DNA of 25,169 nt. Source: Opitutia bacterium UBA6410. GTDB taxonomy: Bacteria; Verrucomicrobiota; Verrucomicrobiia; Opitutales; Intestinicryptomonadaceae. This document shows, in pieces, positions 1-6,594 of the stretch (within the stretch, counting starts at the first letter, position 1; each line of letters starts with the position of its first letter). Both the position numbers and the translations under genes were made by a program. The DNA is taken from contig DJPO01000043.1 of the NCBI GenBank assembly GCA_002437405.1, forward strand, positions 1 to 25,169, in the 5' to 3' direction. A model generated the notes under the pieces. That model had not been told where the DNA came from, did no database searches, and saw only the letters and a list, made by a program, of their open reading frames with translations.

Positions 1-66
1 TCCACTCTCTTTGGTGTTGACCCCACTAATATAAAGGGATTGAAGATATACCGTAAAATTTTTTGC

Positions 67-97
67 AAAAAAAAGGCAAACCCGCGCGGGGTTCGCC
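67..97 (-). terminator. Rho-independent terminator after ftsH
   Basis: A 9-bp stem (75-83 paired with 89-97, including one G-U pair in the minus transcript) closes a 5-nt loop. It is followed on the minus strand by eight Us (67-74). It lies about 30 nt past the ftsH stop and closes the lipoprotein-comEC-tilS-ftsH unit. Nothing else is recognisable between it and the left edge. Confidence 0.85.
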
Positions 98-128
98 TCG
101 AAAAAAACTATGAAAACAATAAAAAAAC

Positions 129-2141
129 TTACGCTTCGGCGTCGGCTGCGTCGGAGGGCGGCGGGGCGATTGTCTCGCCTTCGGGCTTCGGCTCGGCGGC
201 TTTGACTTCCGCCTGCGCTTCCGCCGCCCTTTTGCGGTATTCTTCGGGGTCGGTCGGAGTAAATTCGCCCTTGGCGATTTTGTAGACGTCCGCACCGTCG
301 ATTGTCTCGCGGATTAGAAGCTCGCTTGCGATGAGGTCGAGTTTGTCGCGGTTTTCGGAGACGATTTTGCGCGCGCGCGCAAGCTCGGTATCGACAATGC
401 GCTTGATTTCCGAGTCGATGAACTCGGCGGTCTTTTCGCTGAAATGTTCGTCGCGGGCGATTTCCTTGCCGAGGAAGATGTGGTCCTGGTTTTCGCCGAA
501 AGCGATGGGCCCGATTTCGCTCATACCCCAGTCGCAAACCATTTTCCGCGCGACTTTCGTCGCCTGCTTGATGTCGCCCGCCGCGCCGTTTGTGATGTCA
601 GAAAATACAAGCTCCTCCGCGACGCGCCCGCCGAGGCTCGTGCAGATGTGGTTGAGCAGCGAATTTTTCGACTCCGTGCGAATGTCGCGAGAGGGAATGA
701 ACATCGTCGAGCCCAAGCTCTGCCCGCGCGGGATAATCGTCACCTTGTGAATCGGAAGCCTGCCGTCGTCGATTACCGCCTGAATGAGCGCGTGCCCCGC
801 CTCGTGGTAGGCTGTGAGCTTCTTTTCGTCGTCGTCCATGAGCTTGCGGCGTTCGCGCCCGAAGAAAACCTTGTCGCGCGCTTCGTCGATGTCGGCGTTC
901 GTGACGGTCTTGTCGTTGCGGCGGGCGGCGATTATCGCGCCCTCGTTTAGCAGGTTCGCCAAGTCCGCGCCCGAGCACCCTGGGGTTATGCGCGCGATTG
1001 TCGCCAAATCGACGGACGGGTCGAGCTTGATTTTCGCCGCGTGGATTTTCAAAATCTCCTCGCGCCCCTTGACATCCGGAAGGTCGATTACAACCTGCCT
1101 GTCGAATCTGCCCGGGCGCAGAAGCGCGCTGTCCAGAACGTCGGGGCGGTTGGTCGCCGCGATTATGATGACTCCGCTATGGGCGTCGAAGCCGTCCATC
1201 TCGACGAGCAGCGAATTGAGCGTTTGCTCGCGCTCGTCGTGTCCGCCGCCCATGCCCGCACCGCGCTGGCGTCCGACGGCGTCGATTTCGTCGATGAACA
1301 CGAGGCACGGTGCGCTTTTGCGCGCCTGATCGAACATATCGCGAACGCGCGCCGCGCCCACGCCGACAAACATTTCCACGAAGTCCGAGCCGCTAATCGA
1401 GTAGAACGGCACATCCGCCTCTCCCGCAACCGCGCGGGCGAGCAGGGTCTTGCCCGTTCCGGGCGGCCCGACCATCAAAATGCCCTTGGGGATTCTCGCG
1501 CCGATGTCGCTGAACCGCTTGGGATTTTTCAAAAATTCGACGATTTCCGAGACTTCCTCCTTCGACTCGTCGCAGCCCGCAACGTCCTTGAAGGTGATTT
1601 TCTCGCCGTCGGGCGAAAGCAGGCGCGCGCGGCTCTTGCCGAAATTCATCGCGCTACGCCCCGAAGCCCTCATCTGGCGCGTAAAGAGAAAATACAATAC
1701 GCCCACTATTATAAGAAACGGCAGAACGCTCGAGACTATGTTGCCCCAGAATGTGCTCGACGGCACTTCCTTGACCTCCCACGGGGCGGTCGGGTACGTC
1801 AGGCGTTTGTACATGTCCTCGGTGATTCGCCCCGAGAACACGAAGTCGAGCGCGCGCGGGGTGTCCTTTGGGGTGTCCGCCATTCCGAAGACGGGGTTTT
1901 TCATTTTGCCCTCGACGACATACCAGTCCTTGCCCGCGTTGGGGTCGTTGCGCATCGAGATTTCCAGCAGATTGTCGTTCTGGACGGCGGTCATCAGCTG
2001 TTTGGTGTCGAGCGTCTGAACCTTGCCCGCGCCGCCGCGCGGCAGGGACACGAGCATTATTATTACGCAAATGATTGCAATCCAAACAAAATACGGTTTG
2101 TTCGGGATTCTTCCGAAAGTGTTTTTTTCCTTTTTATCCAT
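129..2141 (-). CDS. ftsH: ATP-dependent zinc metalloprotease FtsH
   Basis: This is the membrane-anchored AAA+ protease that degrades misassembled membrane proteins and short-lived regulators. The 670-residue product is full length for the family. It has two membrane segments (about 17-33 and 134-153) flanking a periplasmic domain. The AAA domain has Walker A GPPGTGKT (225-232), Walker B VFIDEID (281-287) and a second region of homology with LLRPGRFDR (340-348). The M41 protease domain has zinc motif HEAGH (446-450) and a likely third zinc ligand D523. The C-terminal tail is rich in Ala, Glu and Pro. The start is an ATG with no clear Shine-Dalgarno sequence, 25 nt after the tilS stop. tilS next to ftsH is a widespread arrangement (known from Firmicutes). 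All catalytic residues are present, so it should be active. Confidence 0.98.
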   Translation of the reverse strand: MDKKEKNTFGRIPNKPYFVWIAIICVIIMLVSLPRGGAGKVQTLDTKQLMTAVQNDNLLEISMRNDPNAGKDWYVVEGKMKNPVFGMADTPKDTPRALDFVFSGRITEDMYKRLTYPTAPWEVKEVPSSTFWGNIVSSVLPFLIIVGVLYFLFTRQMRASGRSAMNFGKSRARLLSPDGEKITFKDVAGCDESKEEVSEIVEFLKNPKRFSDIGARIPKGILMVGPPGTGKTLLARAVAGEADVPFYSISGSDFVEMFVGVGAARVRDMFDQARKSAPCLVFIDEIDAVGRQRGAGMGGGHDEREQTLNSLLVEMDGFDAHSGVIIIAATNRPDVLDSALLRPGRFDRQVVIDLPDVKGREEILKIHAAKIKLDPSVDLATIARITPGCSGADLANLLNEGAIIAARRNDKTVTNADIDEARDKVFFGRERRKLMDDDEKKLTAYHEAGHALIQAVIDDGRLPIHKVTIIPRGQSLGSTMFIPSRDIRTESKNSLLNHICTSLGGRVAEELVFSDITNGAAGDIKQATKVARKMVCDWGMSEIGPIAFGENQDHIFLGKEIARDEHFSEKTAEFIDSEIKRIVDTELARARKIVSENRDKLDLIASELLIRETIDGADVYKIAKGEFTPTDPEEYRKRAAEAQAEVKAAEPKPEGETIAPPPSDAADAEA

Positions 2142-2166
2142 TTAAAACTAAACGGTATGATTAGAT

Positions 2167-3603
2167 TTAAAAATTTTCGCACGTCAACTCAATAACAGAG
2201 CGCGACTTCCCGACCTTGTAAAGTTCCGACGGCGGCAGCGCGGGACTCCAGAGAATCTCGCCCTTTAAATTGCAGACAACAACCGCCGCCGCGCGTTTCC
2301 AAACGGGGACTTTTTTTGCGTTGAAAATCTCCTTCAGCCGCTTCGGCGAGCGCGACCCGAGCGGCGGATATTCGTCGCCGTCGCGGCGGGTTCGGGCGAC
2401 GAGCGCGCCACCACACAGCCCGCCCGTTGCGGCGAGGTCGATGTACGCCCTGCGGGAGTCGTCGTTGTCGCCGTTTTTTATCGACTCAAAACGCGCCTGC
2501 GTAAGCGAAACTTTTTCGACGCGCAAAACCCGCCCGTCGGGAAGCCTGTTTTTGCCCGATTTCAGGACGACCTCCCATTCGCGCGCATCGGCTTTCGGCT
2601 CGAGCCTCACAGACACTCCGTCGAAATACATATCGAATTTATCCGAAACGTCCGCCCGCGCGAATCCGCCCGCCGCCGCCGCGACGAACGCGTCAACGCA
2701 CCCCGACCTAACCCGCCCCGCGAGCAAATTGAGCGAAAGCAGCTTGACCGCCGCGCGGCGCAAAAACGCGGGCTCGGCGCGGTACTCTTCGGGCAGCCGC
2801 AACAGACGCAACTCCGAGTCCGCCCCCGCAAGCTCGAGCTCTGGATTGGCGGAAACCAGCGCACGGGAGAAAATATTTTCGACGAAATCGGAATCCTCGC
2901 AAAGCTGCGCGCGCGTGCGCAATGCGGATTCGGCGAAACCGCCCGCGCAGAGGGAGTCGAGCGCGGGCACGATTTCCGACCTGAGCCTGTTGCGCAGAAA
3001 GTCGGGGCTTGCGTTGGTCTCGTCCTCGCGCCATTCGATTTTGTTGCGCCTTAAAATTTCCTTTATTTCCGCCTTCGAAAGCCGCAGCAGCGGGCGCACG
3101 AACTCCGCCCCCTTGTAGTGCGAAACCGCCCTCGGCGCGGACATTCCCGCAAGCCCCGCACCGCGCATAAGCCGCATAACGAGCGTCTCCGCCACGTCGC
3201 CCGAATTGTGCCCCTGCACTATCGCCCCCAGCCCGAGCCGCGCCGATTCCGCCGCGAAAAACTTAAGCCGCATAGCCCGCAACCCCGCCTCGGTAATCCG
3301 CTCGGGCGGGCAGTCCGCCGCCCCGCAGACGAACTCCGCCCCGAGCCGCCCCGCAAGCCGCCCGACAAACTCGGCGTCGGAATCCGCCGCAGGACGCTCG
3401 CGGTGGTTGAAGTGCAGGACGCAAATTCTGTTTTTTGCGGACTCGAAAATCCGCGCGACAAACATCAGAGCACAGACCGAGTCCGCCCCGCCCGAGCACG
3501 CGACGCCGATTCGCCCGCCGCCCCGAAGCACCGATTCGATTTCCGCAAGTGCCGAGGCCTCCAAACGCCCCGCGCCGATTTTTATTCCGAATTTTCCGCC
3601 CAT
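2167..3603 (-). CDS. tilS: tRNA(Ile)-lysidine synthase TilS
   Basis: TilS ligates lysine to C34 of the tRNA-Ile CAU anticodon, changing decoding from AUG to AUA. The 478-residue product has the ATP-pyrophosphatase P-loop SGGADS (37-42), an HFNHRER segment (64-70) and a core motif GHNSGDVAET (131-140). The C-terminal TilS domain contains DGDEYPPLG then KRLKEIF (about 408-426). The core motif differs from the common GHHxDDQAET: the first Asp is Gly and the second (D136) is kept. The same frame is open for about 1 kb further upstream, but that extension overlaps comEC and has low-complexity Arg/Ala composition. The ATG at 3603, 2 nt after the comEC stop and followed at once by the conserved N-terminus, is the real start. 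It probably shares a transcript with comEC and ftsH. Confidence 0.94.
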   Translation of the reverse strand: MGGKFGIKIGAGRLEASALAEIESVLRGGGRIGVACSGGADSVCALMFVARIFESAKNRICVLHFNHRERPAADSDAEFVGRLAGRLGAEFVCGAADCPPERITEAGLRAMRLKFFAAESARLGLGAIVQGHNSGDVAETLVMRLMRGAGLAGMSAPRAVSHYKGAEFVRPLLRLSKAEIKEILRRNKIEWREDETNASPDFLRNRLRSEIVPALDSLCAGGFAESALRTRAQLCEDSDFVENIFSRALVSANPELELAGADSELRLLRLPEEYRAEPAFLRRAAVKLLSLNLLAGRVRSGCVDAFVAAAAGGFARADVSDKFDMYFDGVSVRLEPKADAREWEVVLKSGKNRLPDGRVLRVEKVSLTQARFESIKNGDNDDSRRAYIDLAATGGLCGGALVARTRRDGDEYPPLGSRSPKRLKEIFNAKKVPVWKRAAAVVVCNLKGEILWSPALPPSELYKVGKSRSVIELTCENF

Positions 3604-3605
3604 TT

Positions 3606-5312
3606 TCAAAAAGCAATTTTGTACAAAAATATTAACGCGGCCGCCGCGAGCGGCGCAAGTACGAATCCCGCCCACTGCGGAAGAATCCGCCCGAGCCAAT
3701 CCGACGCCGCCAGAAATCCGACAGCCGCGAGTGCCGCCGCAAATCCGCTCGGCAAAGTGAAATCGACCGCCATGTCCGCAAGCGAATTTATCCGCATCGC
3801 GCCCCAGTCCATCGCCCACACGACCGCGCACGCGGCGGCGTTGAGCCACTGCGCCAAAAACGCGGGCAGGAAAAATCCCGCAAATCCGAGGCTGACGGCG
3901 ACTCCCGCCGCAAAGACGAAAAGCGGCGAATACAGCGCGGACAAAAGCGACGCGTATCCGAAATAATGCGCCGAAAGCGGGAACGCCGCCATCGCGCACC
4001 CGAACGATATGCACGCCCCTCCGACAAAAAATCCGAACGCCCCGCGACGCAGCCGCGAATACGTCCGCCGCATAAATCCGCCGTACAAAACCCGAGGCTC
4101 GAAACGCCTTTCCAAAAGCGCGAACAGAGGAAGCGAATACACGAAAATCGACGCGGCTATGCAGTACGAAAGCGCGAACCCCGCGTCGCCCAAATCGCGC
4201 GGGAAAAGCGCGAGCGAAACCGTCGCAGCCAGCACGAGGGAATCGATAGGCTTCGCCCCGCGCCCCAAAAGCGAGGCAATCCACACGAGCGCGACCATCG
4301 AAAACGCCCGCATTGCCGACGGCCGCCCGCCGCATGCGCAGACGTATAAAAACAGAATCGGAAGCCCCGCCGCCGCCTGATACCTCCACGGCACGCGCAG
4401 AACCGTCAGCGCAAAATAAAGTATCGCGGCGGCGAACCCGACGTGCAGCCCGCTTATCGCGAAAACGTGCATAACGCCCGTGCGCGCAAACGCCTCCTTC
4501 CTTTCGCGCGAAAGCAGGCTTTTGTCGCCGAGAATCATCGCCCGATACTCGCGCGCGGCGACCGAATCCGCCGACATTCCGAGCGGCAACGCCGAGAGCG
4601 ACGCGTCCATATACGCAGCCAAGCGCGAATAAAATCCGAAGCGCGCCCCCGCAGGCTCGAGCTTTTCCACGCCGCAACTTTGCGAAAATATTTTATAATG
4701 CACGAATTTTCCCGAAAGGTACGAGTCGAAATCCCGCGACCTCGAATTTATCCGCCCGCGCGAAAGATACCTCTTCCCGTCCGTCGGCGAAAGCACCCCG
4801 TCAAAACTCACGCATTCCGAGGCGGTCAAACCCAGCGGCTTGGCGAGTCCGCCCTTCCCGTCCGAAACCGTAAACCAAATAGGCAACCCGACAAGCCGCG
4901 GAAACCGCCCGCACGAGACGACTTCGGCAGTCCCGTAAAGCGAGCCGTTTTTCCCCTTCGAAACGTCGCAAATCCGCGCCGTCAAGTCCGCTTCGGTCGG
5001 GGCAAAGTCGGGGTATGGATTTTCGGGCACGCGCCCAAAAAAGTACGCAACCGCCAAGCAGCCGACCCCTAACAAAAGAAAAACGCGCCGTGCCCGTCCG
5101 CCGCCCCCGCAAAAAATCGAAAAGCTCGCGACCGCCGCAAAAACCGCCAGCCCGAGTGAAAAAATCCACCCCGCGAAATTGCGCAGCTCGGGCAGGCAGA
5201 CCGCGCAGGCGTAGCCCGCAAGCAGCGCAAACAAAATCCAAACCGACGGCGGCGCGTAGGCTCGCGGAGGGCGGATTTCAAATTCGTCGCGCTGCGGGGA
5301 AGAAAAAATCAT
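3606..5312 (-). CDS. comEC: ComEC/Rec2-type DNA uptake channel, short form without metallo-beta-lactamase domain
   Basis: ComEC forms the inner-membrane channel that carries transforming DNA into the cytoplasm. The 568-residue protein has N-terminal membrane segments (about 24-40, 46-68 and 77-93), a soluble DUF4131-like region (about 100-220) and then the Competence domain. The family signature HVFAISGLHVG is at 282-292 and is followed by multiple hydrophobic helices to the C-terminus. Full ComEC proteins are about 750-780 residues and end in a metallo-beta-lactamase-like domain thought to process DNA. Here the protein stops after the last helix with no such domain, and tilS begins 2 nt later. 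Its ATG overlaps the stop of the upstream lipoprotein gene as ATGA, which suggests translational coupling. The identification is sure; transformation competence of this form is not. Confidence 0.9.
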   Translation of the reverse strand: MIFSSPQRDEFEIRPPRAYAPPSVWILFALLAGYACAVCLPELRNFAGWIFSLGLAVFAAVASFSIFCGGGGRARRVFLLLGVGCLAVAYFFGRVPENPYPDFAPTEADLTARICDVSKGKNGSLYGTAEVVSCGRFPRLVGLPIWFTVSDGKGGLAKPLGLTASECVSFDGVLSPTDGKRYLSRGRINSRSRDFDSYLSGKFVHYKIFSQSCGVEKLEPAGARFGFYSRLAAYMDASLSALPLGMSADSVAAREYRAMILGDKSLLSRERKEAFARTGVMHVFAISGLHVGFAAAILYFALTVLRVPWRYQAAAGLPILFLYVCACGGRPSAMRAFSMVALVWIASLLGRGAKPIDSLVLAATVSLALFPRDLGDAGFALSYCIAASIFVYSLPLFALLERRFEPRVLYGGFMRRTYSRLRRGAFGFFVGGACISFGCAMAAFPLSAHYFGYASLLSALYSPLFVFAAGVAVSLGFAGFFLPAFLAQWLNAAACAVVWAMDWGAMRINSLADMAVDFTLPSGFAAALAAVGFLAASDWLGRILPQWAGFVLAPLAAAALIFLYKIAF

Positions 5313-6385
5313 TTGCCGACGACTTCAAGCTCGGAAAGCGAATCGGCGGACGAATCGAACGTGATTGTCCCGACCGCGCCCTCGATTTTCGCGCCAGCGA
5401 ACTGTGCGCGCATTTTCGCGGGGTTGAACTTCGCCGCAACGACGGCTTTCGACAAAGCGACGACCGAATCGTACCCGTAGGCGGCGACCCACGTCGGCTC
5501 GCGCCCGTACTCCGCCTTGAACGCGGCAACGAACTCGCGCGAGACGGGCGTCGCGACTTTCCCGAGCTCGAATGCCGTAGCTGTCCTGTAGAACTTTACG
5601 CCCTCGGGAACATCGAACGGCTCGAACCCGAACACTGCGCAAGAGGCGATAACGCCCGAGTATCCGCCGCGGCAGACGCTCTCGACAAACGGCTTAAGTT
5701 CGCTCCCGCGCCCCACATAAAAAATATACTGCGGGAACAGCCGCTTCATCTGCTCCGAAAATATCGAGAAGTCGCGCGTGCCCGACGAAAATACGTCCGA
5801 ATAAAACTTGGTGTGCTCGAGTTTCAAGCAGAACGCAAGATAGTCGCCGCAAGCCTTCCCGAAAAGCGAATCGACGGACATTGCCACGATGTTGACATCG
5901 CGCGAATCGGGGCGTTCGACGACTGTCGAAAGCAAATCGCCGTCCTGCGCGCCGTTCAAAAATATGCGTGTGGAGTTTTGCGAGTCGAGTGTCGCGGGCG
6001 GATATTGGCACATATAATTGATAAACACGTCGTCGCACTTCATAAGGCGCGTGTGCCAAGAGACAACCTGCTCGTCGAACCCGACCGAAACGACCTTGAC
6101 GCCGTCGCGCCGCAATGCGTCGAACGCCTCTCCGAAAGACTTCCCCGCGCCGCAGTCGCGCGCAACGATTTTAAGCTCCAGCCCCGCGATTCCCCCAGCA
6201 GAATTGACCTTCTTCGCCGCCAAAAGCATACCGTCCAAAGCGTCGCGCGCCGCAACGGCGGACTCGCCCGAAAGCGGCAAAACCGCCCCGACAGGATAAA
6301 CCCCCTCCCCGAATTTGGGAGCGGAAGAGCACCCCGCCAAAACCACCGCAAAAACAAAAATCAAAGCACCATTAAAAAACTTCAT
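5309..6385 (-). CDS. LivK-like (type I periplasmic binding protein fold) lipoprotein
   Basis: The product is a predicted membrane-anchored extracytoplasmic ligand-binding protein of the branched-chain amino acid/amide receptor family (Peripla_BP_6). The 358-residue protein starts with a lipoprotein signal ending in lipobox LAGC (Cys19). A typical binding-fold start follows (VGAVLPLSGES, then a GMLLAAKKVNSAGGIAG-like helix). Near the C-terminus WVAAYGYDSVVAL matches the segment after the hinge in LivK proteins. The ATG at 6385 is preferred over an in-frame GTG at 6394 because it gives a compact signal peptide. No ABC permease or ATPase gene is nearby, so it is an orphan receptor in this window. 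The stop overlaps the comEC start. Its ligand cannot be told from sequence; it could serve signalling or envelope assembly instead of uptake. Confidence 0.85.
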   Translation of the reverse strand: MKFFNGALIFVFAVVLAGCSSAPKFGEGVYPVGAVLPLSGESAVAARDALDGMLLAAKKVNSAGGIAGLELKIVARDCGAGKSFGEAFDALRRDGVKVVSVGFDEQVVSWHTRLMKCDDVFINYMCQYPPATLDSQNSTRIFLNGAQDGDLLSTVVERPDSRDVNIVAMSVDSLFGKACGDYLAFCLKLEHTKFYSDVFSSGTRDFSIFSEQMKRLFPQYIFYVGRGSELKPFVESVCRGGYSGVIASCAVFGFEPFDVPEGVKFYRTATAFELGKVATPVSREFVAAFKAEYGREPTWVAAYGYDSVVALSKAVVAAKFNPAKMRAQFAGAKIEGAVGTITFDSSADSLSELEVVGK

Positions 6386-6429
6386 ACGCCACACATTACC
6401 CCAACCCCCAAAACCTTCAACACTTTATT

Positions 6430-6519
6430 GAAAGGGGGGCAAAGCCCCCCTTTCGGCAGATTGGCGAAGCCAATTCTGCCAACCCCCGCCACGGTTTGTA
6501 TTCCCCTTTCGGCAGATTG
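6430..6519. repeat. Double hairpin with 17-bp direct repeat in the intergenic gap
   Basis: The gap between the glycoside hydrolase terminator and the lipoprotein gene holds a perfect 11-bp stem with a 3-nt loop (6430-6440 paired with 6444-6454). A second hairpin with one bulged base follows at once (6455-6480). The sequence CCCCTTTCGGCAGATTG occurs at 6447-6463 and again at 6503-6519. No U-run follows on either strand, so these are not standard terminators. They would lie in the 5' leader of the lipoprotein-comEC-tilS-ftsH transcript. They may belong to a dispersed intergenic repeat family (REP/MITE-like), but only this copy is seen. Confidence 0.7.
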
Positions 6520-6526
6520 AGTGCAG

Positions 6527-6560
6527 AAAAAAAATGCCTATGCAACGAAGTCATAGGCAT
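6527..6560 (-). terminator. Rho-independent terminator after the glycoside hydrolase gene
   Basis: A perfect 9-bp stem (6534-6542 with 6552-6560) and a 9-nt loop are followed by about eight Us on the minus strand (6527-6534). It is 35 nt beyond the stop of the glycoside hydrolase gene and separates it from the lipoprotein-comEC unit. Confidence 0.85.
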
Positions 6561-6594
6561 CGAGTAAACGAATTCGAGTACAAACGCACTTCTC

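Noticed and set aside
14..60. TTGACC-like -35 box on the plus strand near the left edge
   Set aside because: No -10 box lies at a 16-18 nt spacing and no plus-strand gene follows.
3604..4677. N-terminal extension of the tilS frame
   Set aside because: It overlaps comEC in another frame, is Arg/Gly/Ala-rich, and the conserved TilS N-terminus begins at the ATG at 3603.
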